DNA of 64,000 bases from Pseudosulfitobacter koreensis (GTDB lineage Bacteria > Pseudomonadota > Alphaproteobacteria > Rhodobacterales > Rhodobacteraceae). Made by a program: the position numbers and the translations under genes. Below are positions 16,253 through 25,216 of the stretch, piece by piece. The stretch covers positions 164,370 to 228,369 of the forward strand of contig NZ_JANKJG010000005.1 of the NCBI RefSeq assembly GCF_024733015.1. Direction: 5' to 3'. The notes under the pieces were generated by a model that was not told the DNA's origin, searched no databases, and was given only the letters and a program-made list of their open reading frames with translations. How positions within the stretch are numbered: the stretch's first letter is position 1; the number at the start of each line of letters is the position of its first letter.

Positions 16253-17077
16253 ATGGCTGATAATGAAAAAGTAACCGACAGCGAAAAAGACCCGAAGGTC
16301 TCGACTGTCTCCGATCTGCCGAACGAGGTTCCCAACGAACTTCCGCATCACACCGCGCTGATCAACCGCCACGCGATCCTCGAGAGAAGCCCGACGCTGC
16401 TGCTGATCTTCTCGCTGCTGGTCGTGACCATCGGTGGCATCGTCGAGATCGCGCCGCTGTTCTGGCTGGAAAACACCATCGAGGAAGTCGAAGGCGTGCG
16501 CCCCTATTCACCGCTGGAGCTGACCGGGCGCGAGATCTACGTGCGCGAGGGCTGCTATGTCTGTCACAGCCAGATGATCCGTCCGATGCGCGACGAGGTG
16601 GAACGCTACGGCCACTATTCGCTGGCGGCGGAATCCATGTACGACCACCCGTTTCAGTGGGGGTCCAAGCGTACGGGGCCGGACCTTGCACGAGTGGGTG
16701 GCCGGTATTCCGACACCTGGCACGTCGATCACCTGAGCGATCCGCAATCGGTCGTGCCGGAATCGATCATGCCCAAGTACGCATTTCTTTCCGACACGGA
16801 CATCCAGCCGACCCATATCGAAGCGCTGGTAAGCACGCACCGCTTCGTCGGCGTCCCCTACACCGACGAGATGATCGAGAATGCGGTGTCCGATTTCCGA
16901 GTGCAGGCCAATCCCGATGCCGACTACGACGGCCTGCTGGAGCGCTACCCCGGTGCGGCGGTGTCCAACTTTGACGGCCAGCCGCAGCTGACCGAAATGG
17001 ATGCGCTGATCGCCTATCTGCAGGTGCTCGGCACCATGGTCGACTTCTCGACCTTCACCCCAGACGCCAGCCGATAG
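16253..17077 (+). CDS. ccoO: cbb3-type cytochrome c oxidase subunit II (mono-haem cytochrome c)
   Basis: A 274-residue subunit anchored by one N-terminal helix ([20 protein letters not shown], about residues 49-68) with its c-type haem in the periplasm. The CXXCH haem motif is at C101-H105 ([12 protein letters not shown]) and the distal Met is in ESIMPKY. The N-terminus has an acidic extension of about 35 residues before the helix. ATG 16253 follows GAGAGACAGG; the frame extends into ccoN but that is not family-like. It starts 13 bases after ccoN. CcoO passes electrons from CcoP to CcoN. Confidence 0.97.
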   Translation: MADNEKVTDSEKDPKVSTVSDLPNEVPNELPHHTALINRHAILERSPTLLLIFSLLVVTIGGIVEIAPLFWLENTIEEVEGVRPYSPLELTGREIYVREGCYVCHSQMIRPMRDEVERYGHYSLAAESMYDHPFQWGSKRTGPDLARVGGRYSDTWHVDHLSDPQSVVPESIMPKYAFLSDTDIQPTHIEALVSTHRFVGVPYTDEMIENAVSDFRVQANPDADYDGLLERYPGAAVSNFDGQPQLTEMDALIAYLQVLGTMVDFSTFTPDASR

Positions 17078-17086
17078 GAGGCTTTG

Positions 17087-17290
17087 ATGGACACCTATTC
17101 CTTCCTTCGACAACTTGCCGACAGCTGGGTGCTTCTGGCGATGTTCGGATTTTTCGTGGCCGTGATCCTCTGGGCCTTCCGCCCCGGTGGCGGCGCGACC
17201 TACGACAGCATCGCAAACATACCGCTGCGCGACGACGCGACCCTGCGCGACACCCGCAGCCCCACCGAGAAAGGAGCGACCGATGACTGA
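17087..17290 (+). CDS. ccoQ: cbb3-type cytochrome oxidase subunit CcoQ
   Basis: A 67-residue small membrane subunit with one hydrophobic helix (WVLLAMFGFFVAVILWAFRP) that stabilises the CcoP-CcoNO complex. AGGAGG lies 6 bases before ATG 17087. The C-terminal half is soluble and acidic. The end overlaps the ccoP start by 8 bases, so the two are translationally coupled. Small CcoQ-type subunits are poorly conserved, so the call rests on size, single helix and position. Confidence 0.93.
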   Translation: MDTYSFLRQLADSWVLLAMFGFFVAVILWAFRPGGGATYDSIANIPLRDDATLRDTRSPTEKGATDD

Positions 17291-18146
17291 GCGCAAGACC
17301 GACGACGTCACCGGCGTCGAAACCACCGGCCACAGCTGGGACGGCATCGAAGAGTTGAACAACCCGCTGCCACGCTGGTGGCTGTGGACCCTGTACCTGA
17401 CGATCATCTGGGGCATCGGCTATACCATCGCCTATCCGGCCTGGCCGATGATCTCGGGTGCCACCTCGGGCGTGCTGGGCTGGTCGACGCGGGCCAATGT
17501 CGCCGCGGAAATCACCGAGCACGAGGGGCGCAATGCCGAACTGGTGGCGCAACTGGTCGCGGTCGACATGCCCGCCCTGCCCCAGGACCCCGACCTGAAC
17601 CGCTATGCCATCGCGCGCGGTGGTGCTGTCTTCCGCTCGAACTGCTCGCAGTGCCATGGATCGGGGGCCGCTGGTGCCAAAGGCTATCCCAACCTGCTGG
17701 ACGACGATTGGCTTTGGGGCGGCGACATCGACACGATCATGTACACCGTGCGCCACGGCATCCGTAACACCATCGACGCCGACGCACATTATTCCGAGAT
17801 GCCCGCCTTTGGCGACATCCTGGAACCTGCGGACATCGACGCGGTGGTCGAGCATGTGGTGTCGCTGTCGAGCCCGACGTTCGACGCGGCCCTCGCCGAA
17901 GCGGGTGCGGTGGTCTTTGCCGACAACTGCGCGGCCTGCCACGGCGAGGCCGCGCAGGGCGACCGCACGATGGGCGCCCCCAACCTCGCCGACGCCATCT
18001 GGCTTTATGGTGGCGACCGCGAGACCCTGCACAATACGGTTGAAATGTCGCGCTTCGGCGTCATGCCCCCTTGGGGCCCGCGCCTGAAAGAGGCCGACAT
18101 CCGCGCCGTTTCCGCCTACGTTCATAGCCTTGGAGGAGGCGAATAA
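17283..18146 (+). CDS. ccoP: cbb3-type cytochrome c oxidase subunit III (di-haem cytochrome c)
   Basis: A 287-residue subunit. The conserved N-terminal motif HSWDGIEELNNPLPRWWLW precedes one membrane helix. Two periplasmic cytochrome c domains follow, with haem motifs C121-SQC-H125 and C216-AAC-H220, and axial Met candidates in YSEMPAFG and GVMPPWG. It accepts electrons from soluble or membrane cytochrome c. ATG 17283 lies inside the end of ccoQ (8-base overlap). It is the last structural subunit; hairpins follow at 18157-18218. Confidence 0.97.
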   Translation: MTERKTDDVTGVETTGHSWDGIEELNNPLPRWWLWTLYLTIIWGIGYTIAYPAWPMISGATSGVLGWSTRANVAAEITEHEGRNAELVAQLVAVDMPALPQDPDLNRYAIARGGAVFRSNCSQCHGSGAAGAKGYPNLLDDDWLWGGDIDTIMYTVRHGIRNTIDADAHYSEMPAFGDILEPADIDAVVEHVVSLSSPTFDAALAEAGAVVFADNCAACHGEAAQGDRTMGAPNLADAIWLYGGDRETLHNTVEMSRFGVMPPWGPRLKEADIRAVSAYVHSLGGGE

Positions 18147-18156
18147 GGCGGAAAAA

Positions 18157-18176
18157 GACTGCCCCTCGGGGCAGTC
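18157..18176 (+). terminator. Hairpin after ccoP
   Basis: GACTGCCCC (18157-18165) pairs perfectly with GGGGCAGTC (18168-18176) with two bases between. No T-run follows. It probably causes partial termination or protects the 3' end of ccoNOQP mRNA. Confidence 0.6.
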
Positions 18177-18178
18177 CA

Positions 18179-18218
18179 CTCCGAAGCGGCCCTGTTCGCA
18201 CATTGCGCCGCTTCGGAG
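18179..18218 (+). repeat. Perfect 12-bp inverted repeat in the ccoP-ccoG gap
   Basis: CTCCGAAGCGGC (18179-18190) and GCCGCTTCGGAG (18207-18218) flank a 16-base loop. The loop bases CCTGTTCGCA (18191-18200) are the reverse complement of TGCGAACAGG (18272-18281), which contains the ccoG ribosome-binding region. The two pairings could coexist as a pseudoknot-like RNA fold in read-through transcripts. Confidence 0.7.
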
Positions 18219-18224
18219 ATGTTC

Positions 18225-18238
18225 TTGATGCAGATCAA
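18225..18238. promoter_or_regulatory. FNR/FnrL box upstream of ccoGHIS
   Basis: TTGAT-GCAG-ATCAA is a perfect match to the FNR consensus. A class II start would fall near 18273, with TAGACA (18261-18266) as -10 candidate. The ccoG ATG at 18292 follows. Confidence 0.9.
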
Positions 18239-18240
18239 GG

Positions 18241-18260
18241 CGACCTGGCCCGACCTGGCC
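18241..18260 (+). repeat. 10-bp tandem repeat between the FNR box and the -10 region of ccoG
   Basis: CGACCTGGCC occurs twice in direct succession. It lies in the stretch where RNA polymerase would contact the promoter. Loss or gain of one unit would move the FNR box by about one helical turn. Confidence 0.75.
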
Positions 18261-18291
18261 TAGACAGGCGATGCGAACAGGATCAACAGAC

Positions 18292-19845
18292 ATGACAACT
18301 CAGCCAGACAAACCTCTCTATGCCGCACGCACGCCGATTTTTCCGCGTCGCGTGAACGGGTTCTTCCGCCGTTTCAAATGGTGGATCATGGCCGTCACGC
18401 TCGGCATCTACTATCTCACGCCCTGGCTGCGCTGGGACCGTGGCGCCAGCCTGCCCGACCAGGCGGTGCTGATCGACCTTGCCAACCGCCGCTTCTATTT
18501 CCTGTGGATCGAGATCTGGCCGCACGAGTTCTACTTCGTCGCCGGATTGCTGATCATGGCGGGACTGGGGCTGTTCCTCTTCACCTCGGCCCTGGGCCGG
18601 GTCTGGTGCGGCTATACCTGCCCACAGACCGTCTGGACCGATCTGTTCCTGCTGGTCGAACGCTGGATCGAGGGCGACCGCAACGCGCGCCTGCGCCTGC
18701 ACAAGGCCAAATGGGACCTGCACAAGTGGCGGCTGCGCGTCACCAAATGGGTGGTCTGGCTGCTGATCGCCGTGGCCACCGGCGGCGCCTGGGTGTTCTA
18801 TTTTACCGACGCGCCCACCTTGCTGCGCGATCTGCTGACGCTCGACGCGCATCCGGCGGCCTATGTCACCATCGCGATCCTGACCGCGACGACCTTCATC
18901 TTCGGCGGCTTCCTGCGCGAACAGGTCTGCATCTACATGTGCCCCTGGCCGCGCATCCAGGCCGCGATGATGGACCCCGACACGATTACCGTCGCCTACC
19001 GCGACTGGCGCGGAGAGCCGCGCGGCAAAGGCAACGTGAAGAACCGCAAGGCCGCCGAAGCCGAACGCGCCGCGATCGAGGCACAGGCCGCAGGGGCAGG
19101 CTCTGCCTTTTATGCCGGCACGCCCTATCCGGGTCAGAAAACGCCACCCTCCACCCCGCTGACGATGGCGACCACCAACGAGAAGGGCGACTGCATCGAC
19201 TGCATGGCCTGTGTCAACGTCTGCCCGATGGGCATCGACATCCGCAAGGGTCAACAGATGGAGTGCATCACCTGCGCGCTGTGCATCGACGCCTGCGACG
19301 ACGTGATGGCAAAGATCGGCAAGCCGCGCGGGTTGATCGACTATCTGGCACTCTCGGACGAACCCGCCGAACGTGCCGGTGCCGCACCGAAACCGCTTTG
19401 GCGGCACGTGATGCGCCCGCGCACCATCCTTTACACCGCTTTGTGGCTGCTGGTCGGCTTGGGTCTGCTCTATGCGCTCTTCATCCGCTCCGAGATCGAG
19501 CTGACGGTCAGCCCGGTGCGCAATCCGACCTACGTGGTGCTGTCGGACGGCGACGTGCGCAACATCTACGATGTGCGCCTGCGCAACAAATCAGGCGAAG
19601 ACAGGATTTTCCGCATGAACCTCAGCAGCGAAGACATCCTGCGCATCGACCTCGAGGGCAAGGACACGCTGAACGTGCCCGTGCCCGCCGACACCACCGT
19701 GCTGCAAAGGGTCTACGTGACCGCGCGCGCCGGTGATCCGGCGGCCACCGGCGACACGACCGACCTGCGCCTGTGGGTCGAGGATCTCTCGGCGCAAGTG
19801 CGCGCCTCCAAGGCCACAACATTCAACGGAAGGGGCGCAGAATGA
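18292..19845 (+). CDS. ccoG: Cytochrome c oxidase accessory protein CcoG (FixG/RdxA)
   Basis: A 517-residue membrane protein with about five helices and two [4Fe-4S] motifs (CIDCMACVNVCPMG and CITCALCIDACDD). It is implicated in reducing copper for cbb3 oxidase assembly. Conserved WCGYTCPQTVW and the C-terminal Ig-like FixG domain (YDVRLRNKSGEDRIF region) are present. ATG 18292 was chosen because AGGA (18279-18282) lies 9 bases upstream and the expected FnrL-dependent start is near 18273; an in-frame ATG at 18271 is less likely. It starts the ccoG-ccoH-ccoI-ccoS operon, in which each junction overlaps by ATGA. Confidence 0.96.
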   Translation: MTTQPDKPLYAARTPIFPRRVNGFFRRFKWWIMAVTLGIYYLTPWLRWDRGASLPDQAVLIDLANRRFYFLWIEIWPHEFYFVAGLLIMAGLGLFLFTSALGRVWCGYTCPQTVWTDLFLLVERWIEGDRNARLRLHKAKWDLHKWRLRVTKWVVWLLIAVATGGAWVFYFTDAPTLLRDLLTLDAHPAAYVTIAILTATTFIFGGFLREQVCIYMCPWPRIQAAMMDPDTITVAYRDWRGEPRGKGNVKNRKAAEAERAAIEAQAAGAGSAFYAGTPYPGQKTPPSTPLTMATTNEKGDCIDCMACVNVCPMGIDIRKGQQMECITCALCIDACDDVMAKIGKPRGLIDYLALSDEPAERAGAAPKPLWRHVMRPRTILYTALWLLVGLGLLYALFIRSEIELTVSPVRNPTYVVLSDGDVRNIYDVRLRNKSGEDRIFRMNLSSEDILRIDLEGKDTLNVPVPADTTVLQRVYVTARAGDPAATGDTTDLRLWVEDLSAQVRASKATTFNGRGAE

Positions 19846-20297
19846 TACGCGAACTCAAGGGCTGGCATGTACTCTCGGGCTTTGTCGGAGCGTTCGGCAT
19901 CATCATCACGGTGAACCTGACGCTGGCCTACAACGCCGTCGCGACCTTTCCGGGGCTGGAAGTGCGCAATTCCTACGTCGCCTCGCAAAGCTTTGACGTG
20001 GACCGCGCCGCACAGGAATCGCTGGGCTGGAACGTCAGCGCCGAAGTCACCGAAGACACCTTGCGCCTGTTTGTCCATCAGGCGGGTCAGGCCATCGCAC
20101 CGACCGTGGAAGAGGCCACCTTTGGCCGCGCCACCAGCGTCGCCGCCGATCAAAAGCCGGACTTTGTCTTTGATGGCGCAGCCTTCGTCGCTCCTGTGAC
20201 CGCTGGCCCCGGCAACTGGAACCTGCGCGTGAAACTGCGCGCCCCAGACGGCACGTTGTTCCAGCAGCGCGTGATCGTCACGCACGTGGCATCATGA
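19842..20297 (+). CDS. ccoH: cbb3 oxidase assembly protein CcoH (FixH)
   Basis: A 151-residue FixH-family protein with one N-terminal membrane helix (HVLSGFVGAFGIIITVNLTL) and a periplasmic beta-rich domain. The motif FPGLEVRNSYVASQSFD is typical of the family. It interacts with CcoN and other subunits during cbb3 assembly. ATG 19842 overlaps the ccoG stop by 4 bases and its own stop overlaps ccoI by 4 bases. Confidence 0.95.
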   Translation: MIRELKGWHVLSGFVGAFGIIITVNLTLAYNAVATFPGLEVRNSYVASQSFDVDRAAQESLGWNVSAEVTEDTLRLFVHQAGQAIAPTVEEATFGRATSVAADQKPDFVFDGAAFVAPVTAGPGNWNLRVKLRAPDGTLFQQRVIVTHVAS

Positions 20298-22447
20298 CCA
20301 CGCTCTCGGCATGTCCTGCCTGTGCCGCGGCACCGCTGGCCGAACGTGTGGCTGCACCGCGGGTCGCGCAGCCCGACATCATCCTGTCGCTGCCCACGAT
20401 CCACTGCGCGGGCTGCATCGCGGGAGTCGAGCGGTCCTTGCGCACCCTGCCGGGGGTCAAGGCTGCGCGCGTGAACCTGTCGCTGAAGCGGGTCAACGTG
20501 CAGACAGAAACGCTCACCGATGCCCAACTGGTGACCCGTCTGCGCGATGCGGGCTTTGAAGCACATCCGCTGGACCGCAGCGTTCTCGACACCGGAAAGG
20601 ATGCCGAAGGTCAGCGTCTGCTGGTCAAACTCGCGGTCGCCGGTTTCGCGATGATGAACGTGATGCTGTTCTCTGTCGCGATCTGGTCTGGCGCATCCGA
20701 TTCCACCCGCGAATTGTTCCACATGATTTCAGCGGCGATTTCGCTGCCTGCCGTGCTGTTTTGCGGCCAGCCCTTCTTTGCAAACGCCTGGAGCGCGCTG
20801 CGGGTGCGCCGCCTGAACATGGATGTGCCGATTTCGCTCGCCATCCTGCTGGCCGCGGGCATGTCGCTCTACGAGGTGTTGAACCACGGCCACCACGCCT
20901 ATTTCGACGCGGCGCTCTCGCTGACGTTCTTCCTGCTGGTCGGGCGCTATCTCGACCACCGCAGCCGCCGTGCCGCGCATTCCGCCGCCCGCGATCTGGC
21001 TGCATTGGAAGTGCACAGCGCCCTGAGACTGACCAAAGACAGCGCTCAATCCGTCCCGGTCAGCGATCTGCGCGTCGGCGATTTGGTTCTCATCCCCACC
21101 GGCGTACGTGTGCCAGTCGACGGCACGCTGATCAGCCTCGAGGCCACGACTGACCGCGCCTTCCTGACCGGGGAGAGCGCCGCAGTGCGCAGCCTGATGG
21201 GCGCCGAAGTGCAGGCGGGCGAGATCAACCTGGGCGCACCGTTCAAGGTGCAGGCGACTGCCGTGGGCGCGGACACCACCCTGCGCCGGGTCGCGGCCAT
21301 GGTCGAGATGGCCGAGAACAGCCGCAACAGCTATACCGCGCTTGCGGACCGCGCGGCGGCGATCTATGCGCCGGCCGTGCACCTGCTGGCGCTTTTTGCC
21401 TTCATCGGCTGGGCGGTCATCGGCGGCGACATCCGGCAGGCGCTGAACGTGGCCGTGGCCGTGCTGATCATCACCTGCCCCTGTGCGCTGGGTCTGGCCG
21501 TGCCTGCGGTCTCGACCGCCGCCATCGCGCGGCTCTACGGCAAGGGGTTCCTGGTCAAATCCGGCACCGCTCTGGAACGGTTGGCCGAAACCGACACCGT
21601 CATGTTCGACAAGACCGGCACGCTGACCGTACCTGCCTCCAAGGCCGTCGCGGACTTGTTGACCCCCCGCCAGCAGGCCGTCGCCCGCGCCTTGGCCCAA
21701 AGCTCGACCCATCCGGTGTCGCGCGCCGTTCTGGCGGCCCTGCCTGCGGGCGAACCTGCCACGCTGAGCGGCATCGTCGAGGTCGCGGGGCGCGGCGTCG
21801 AGGGACTGGGCACCGAAGGTCTGGTGCAACTGGGCAGCGGCGCCTGGCTGGGGGCGGAATTCGAAGGCCCCGGCCTGCGCATCGGCTGCGCCCCCGCCAT
21901 CGCCCTGCCCCTGACCGAAACCCTGCGCGCCGGTGCGCAGACCGCCATCGACGGGCTTCGCGCCCAAGGGCTGCACCCCGGCATCATCAGCGGCGACCGC
22001 GCGTCTGCCGTAACCCCGCTGGCCGATACGCTGGGTGTTGCAGACCACAGGTCGGGCATCACGGCGACCGAGAAACACACGCAACTTCAGACGCTTGCCA
22101 AGCAAGGCCACCGCGTCATGATGGTGGGCGACGGGCTGAACGACGCCGCAGCCCTTGCCGCCGCACATGCATCCGTGGCCCCGTCGTCCGCGCTGGACGC
22201 CGCGCGCAATGCCGCCGATATCGTGATCCTGAACGACAGCCTGGCCGATCTGCCGCTTCTGATGTCTGTCGCCCGCGCCGCCACCCGCCTGTCGAAACAG
22301 AACTTTGCCATCGCAGCACTTTACAACGTCATTGCGGTGCCTGTAGCCCTTGCCGGGATGGCGACACCGCTGCTGGCAGCAATTGCAATGTCGGTTTCGT
22401 CGATCACGGTTCTGGCCAACGCCATGCGCATCCGGAGGGTTAAATGA
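20294..22447 (+). CDS. ccoI: Copper-translocating P-type ATPase CcoI (FixI)
   Basis: A 717-residue P1B-type ATPase that moves copper across the inner membrane for the CuB centre of cbb3 oxidase. It has an N-terminal metal-binding domain (PTIHCAGCIAGVERSL), about eight membrane helices, the actuator motif LTGES, the CPC motif in ITCPCALGLAVP (about residues 395-397), the phosphorylation site DKTGTLT (D at about 439) and the hinge GDGLNDAAAL. An extra Cys pair (CPAC) lies at the extreme N-terminus. It is coupled by ATGA overlaps to ccoH and ccoS. CopA2/CcoI-type pumps serve enzyme assembly more than copper resistance, consistent with this context. Confidence 0.96.
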   Translation: MTTLSACPACAAAPLAERVAAPRVAQPDIILSLPTIHCAGCIAGVERSLRTLPGVKAARVNLSLKRVNVQTETLTDAQLVTRLRDAGFEAHPLDRSVLDTGKDAEGQRLLVKLAVAGFAMMNVMLFSVAIWSGASDSTRELFHMISAAISLPAVLFCGQPFFANAWSALRVRRLNMDVPISLAILLAAGMSLYEVLNHGHHAYFDAALSLTFFLLVGRYLDHRSRRAAHSAARDLAALEVHSALRLTKDSAQSVPVSDLRVGDLVLIPTGVRVPVDGTLISLEATTDRAFLTGESAAVRSLMGAEVQAGEINLGAPFKVQATAVGADTTLRRVAAMVEMAENSRNSYTALADRAAAIYAPAVHLLALFAFIGWAVIGGDIRQALNVAVAVLIITCPCALGLAVPAVSTAAIARLYGKGFLVKSGTALERLAETDTVMFDKTGTLTVPASKAVADLLTPRQQAVARALAQSSTHPVSRAVLAALPAGEPATLSGIVEVAGRGVEGLGTEGLVQLGSGAWLGAEFEGPGLRIGCAPAIALPLTETLRAGAQTAIDGLRAQGLHPGIISGDRASAVTPLADTLGVADHRSGITATEKHTQLQTLAKQGHRVMMVGDGLNDAAALAAAHASVAPSSALDAARNAADIVILNDSLADLPLLMSVARAATRLSKQNFAIAALYNVIAVPVALAGMATPLLAAIAMSVSSITVLANAMRIRRVK

Positions 22448-22605
22448 ACATTCTTCTGATCCTGATCCCCGTCTCGATCATTATGGGCGCCCTCGGCCTA
22501 TGTGCGTTTCTGTGGACGGTGCGCAGCGGACAATACGACGATGACGCGGGCACATCCGCACGGATCCTGATGGACGATGACGACAACCAGCCGGGTCGGA
22601 ATTAG
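22444..22605 (+). CDS. ccoS: cbb3-type oxidase assembly protein CcoS
   Basis: A 53-residue membrane protein with one helix (MNILLILIPVSIIMGALGLC) followed by the family motif FLWTVRSGQYDD and an acidic tail (DDDAG, MDDDDN). It is required for cofactor insertion into cbb3 oxidase. The ATG overlaps the ccoI stop by 4 bases. It closes the ccoGHIS operon; no clear terminator was found in the next 120 bases. Confidence 0.94.
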   Translation: MNILLILIPVSIIMGALGLCAFLWTVRSGQYDDDAGTSARILMDDDDNQPGRN

Positions 22606-22728
22606 ACTCGTGGCACCTCAATCTGTGTAAACCGACGCGTCTCAGCGCGCGCAATCGCAGATTGCAACCTGCGTCAGGTCCACTAGGCTGCCCCCCTGAG
22701 GCGCACACCATCAACAGAACCGGGTCAC

Positions 22729-23094
22729 ATGAGCGAAGAAGACGAACGCAGCACCAAACAGGCAATCGTCCGCGGGTTCATGCTGCGGTGCCCCTCCTGC
22801 GGCGTCGGAAAAACGCTTCACTCCTACCTGAAGGTGAAGGACAAATGCAGTCACTGCGGCATCGACCTTACTCATGCACGCACTGACGACGGCCCGGCCT
22901 ATTTCACCCTGATGGCAGTCGTTGCAATCATCTTTCCGATGTTTGCAATAATCTACGCCAATTATGACCCAAGCCCGCTGGTTGTGGCACTGTCCCTGAT
23001 GGGCGCGGCCACCGGTCTGGCGCTCTGGCTTTTGCCGCGCGTGAAGGGTGTGTTCATCGGCCTGCAATGGGCCGCGCGACTATACGGGTTCTGA
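22729..23094 (+). CDS. DUF983 family membrane protein
   Basis: A 121-residue protein with an N-terminal zinc-ribbon-like pair of CXXC motifs (LRCPSCGVG and KCSHCGIDL, about residues 21-50) and two hydrophobic helices (YFTLMAVVAIIFPMFAIIYA and PLVVALSLMGAATGLALWLL). This is the standard DUF983 layout. In alphaproteobacteria such genes often occur near cytochrome oxidase genes, and it follows ccoS here, but function is unknown. The upstream ribosome-binding site is weak. The aminotransferase gene downstream is convergent. Confidence 0.9.
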   Translation: MSEEDERSTKQAIVRGFMLRCPSCGVGKTLHSYLKVKDKCSHCGIDLTHARTDDGPAYFTLMAVVAIIFPMFAIIYANYDPSPLVVALSLMGAATGLALWLLPRVKGVFIGLQWAARLYGF

Positions 23095-23128
23095 ATCCGC
23101 AAGACACGAGGCCTTGCAGAGCCACCCC

Positions 23129-24064
23129 CTAGCCCCTGGCCAACGCCACCTGCTCCGCGATCAGATCCTTGTAAAACGCGCGAATGCGGTGAAACACCGG
23201 CCCCGCATTGCCGCCACCGATTACCCGTCCGTCAATCTCGAACACCGGTGTCTGCGCGCCGAAAGTGCCGGTCAGAAACGCCTCGTCCGCGCCATAGGTG
23301 TCCACCAGCGAAAAGTTCCGCTCGTAGACCGGGATCGCGTTTTCACGGCACAGGTCGATCACCTTTTGCCGGGTGATGCCGTTCATGCAGTAGTCCCCCG
23401 TCGAGGTCCAAACCGCCCCCTTGCGCACGATGAAGAAGTTGCAGGCGTTGGTGGTGTTCACAAACCCGAACGGGTCCAGCATCAGCGCCTCGTCGGCCCC
23501 GGCCCGGATCGCATGGTTCAGCGCGATGATGCAGTTCAGTTTCGAATGCGAGTTCAGCTTGGCATCCTGCGTCAGCGGCAGCCCGCGATGATGTGGCACC
23601 GTGTGCAGGCGGATACCGCGCTGCACCATGCTCTCGTCGGGTTTTGAGTGTTCCGCGATGATCACGATGGTGCTGCCCCAGATGCTCAGGTGTGGATGCT
23701 GGAACGGTTTGCGCTTGCGCCCGCGCGTGACCATCACCCGCAGGTGCACGTCGGTGTGCATGTCGTTGGCGCGCAATGTATCGCGGATCGCTGCCGTCAA
23801 CTGGTCGCGGTCCATCCCGATATCCAGATCCAGATACAACGCCGCCTCATAAAGCCGGTCCAGATGCGCATCCAGAAAGCTGAGCACGCCGTCATAAAGC
23901 CGCAGACCCTCCCAGATGCCGTCGCCCAGCATGAAACCACTGTCGTAGACCGACACCTTGGCGTCGTCGCGGTGCACGATATCGCCGTCGACGTAGATCT
24001 TGATATGGTCGTTGCGGTCATCTGCGGCGGCGTCGTGGGTCGATACGTGGTCGGGGTCTGTCAT
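23129..24064 (-). CDS. Class IV PLP-dependent aminotransferase (branched-chain/D-amino-acid type)
   Basis: A 311-residue fold-type IV enzyme. Motifs: IKIYVDGDIVHRDDAKVSVY followed by DSGFMLGDGIWEGLRLYDG near the N-terminus; the PLP-binding Lys is probably in NSHSKLNCIIA; FVNTTNACNFFIV and GITRQKVIDL contact the cofactor phosphate. This pattern occurs in branched-chain aminotransferases, D-alanine aminotransferases and aminodeoxychorismate lyase-like enzymes. The substrate cannot be fixed from sequence. ATG 24064 was chosen because AAGG lies 9 bases upstream; ATG 24073 would add three residues but abuts that site. It diverges from the aldose epimerase gene across 85 bases. Confidence 0.88.
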   Translation of the reverse strand: MTDPDHVSTHDAAADDRNDHIKIYVDGDIVHRDDAKVSVYDSGFMLGDGIWEGLRLYDGVLSFLDAHLDRLYEAALYLDLDIGMDRDQLTAAIRDTLRANDMHTDVHLRVMVTRGRKRKPFQHPHLSIWGSTIVIIAEHSKPDESMVQRGIRLHTVPHHRGLPLTQDAKLNSHSKLNCIIALNHAIRAGADEALMLDPFGFVNTTNACNFFIVRKGAVWTSTGDYCMNGITRQKVIDLCRENAIPVYERNFSLVDTYGADEAFLTGTFGAQTPVFEIDGRVIGGGNAGPVFHRIRAFYKDLIAEQVALARG

Positions 24065-24149
24065 CGGGGGCATCCTTTTCGCATTCGGGCCCAAAAGAGC
24101 GATGCAAAGGTCTATGGTCAAGCGCTGATCGCTGCGGCAGGATGGCGGC

Positions 24150-25103
24150 ATGACTGAAGATTACATCGAGATTTCAAACGGCACCCTGCGCGCGCGGCTC
24201 TTGGCCCACGGGGCGCGGCTTGGCGGGCTTTGGCACGGAACAGACACGCGCAGCGTGGTGCTGGGCTGGGCCGAAGGGTCCGACGGCACCTATATGGGTG
24301 CGCTGGTCGGTCCGGTCGCCAACCGGGTCACGGACGCCGCCATCGACATCGACGGCACCCGCTGGCAGATGCAGCGCAACGAAGGGGCCAATTGCCTGCA
24401 CAGTGGCGATGATGGCCTGCACGCCCGCACATGGGAGGTGACCGAGCACAGCGAAACCGCGGTGACATTTTCGCTGACCCTGCAGCACGGCGATTGCGGC
24501 CTGCCCGGCCTGCGGCAGATCTCGGCGCGCTATACGCTGCAGGATACATCGCTGCGGCTGGACATCGACGCCGCCACCGACCGCACGACGGTGATGAACA
24601 TCGCCCACCACCCCTATTGGAACCTCGCGGGCGACGGTGACATCCGCGACCACGAACTGCTGGTCTTTGCCGACACATACCTGCCGATCATGCCCGACAA
24701 ACTGCCCATCGGAACGCAAGCGCCGGTCGAGGAACTCGGGCTGACCGCCCGCGCGCCGACACTGTTGCGCGACGCCGCGCCGCTGGATCATAACCTCTGT
24801 CTGGCCGGTGCGCGCAGCGATGCACTGCGCACCGCCGCGCGGCTGACCGGCCCGAACGGGATGCAATTGACCATCGCAACCACCGAACCGGGCTTGCAGG
24901 TCTATGACGGATCGCTTTTGACCGCTGCCACCGGACGGACCCACCTGGGCGCGCAGACGGGCCCCTTCGCGGCCATGGCGCTGGAGCCGCAGGGGTGGCC
25001 GGACGCACCGCACCATGACGGTTTTCTGCCGATTGTGCTGAAACCCGCCGAAGCGTACCGCCAAAGCACAATCTACACGCTGGAGCCGTCACAAATACCT
25101 TGA
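24150..25103 (+). CDS. galM: Aldose 1-epimerase
   Basis: A 317-residue GalM-family mutarotase interconverting alpha and beta anomers of aldoses. Catalytic features: the first His in NCLHSGDDG, the base-acid pair region MNIAHHPYWNL, and the catalytic Glu in MALEPQGWPDAPHH. Substrate Arg is in GPVANRV. Length is at the short end of normal. No sugar operon is adjacent, so the physiological sugar is unknown. The symbol is by family similarity. Confidence 0.9.
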   Translation: MTEDYIEISNGTLRARLLAHGARLGGLWHGTDTRSVVLGWAEGSDGTYMGALVGPVANRVTDAAIDIDGTRWQMQRNEGANCLHSGDDGLHARTWEVTEHSETAVTFSLTLQHGDCGLPGLRQISARYTLQDTSLRLDIDAATDRTTVMNIAHHPYWNLAGDGDIRDHELLVFADTYLPIMPDKLPIGTQAPVEELGLTARAPTLLRDAAPLDHNLCLAGARSDALRTAARLTGPNGMQLTIATTEPGLQVYDGSLLTAATGRTHLGAQTGPFAAMALEPQGWPDAPHHDGFLPIVLKPAEAYRQSTIYTLEPSQIP

Positions 25104-25216
25104 TTTTGCCTCAATTTCGGCATCAGAGCTTTCGGGCGGGCGTGCATATTGGTCCGCATCGGTCCCACATCCTGTCGCCCCCCGGCAGGTCCGGCCCCAA
25201 GCAAAAAGGTACGACC

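Noticed and set aside
14554..16335. Very long minus-strand open frame opposite ccoN
   Set aside because: His/Gln/Arg-rich translation typical of antisense shadows in GC-rich genomes.
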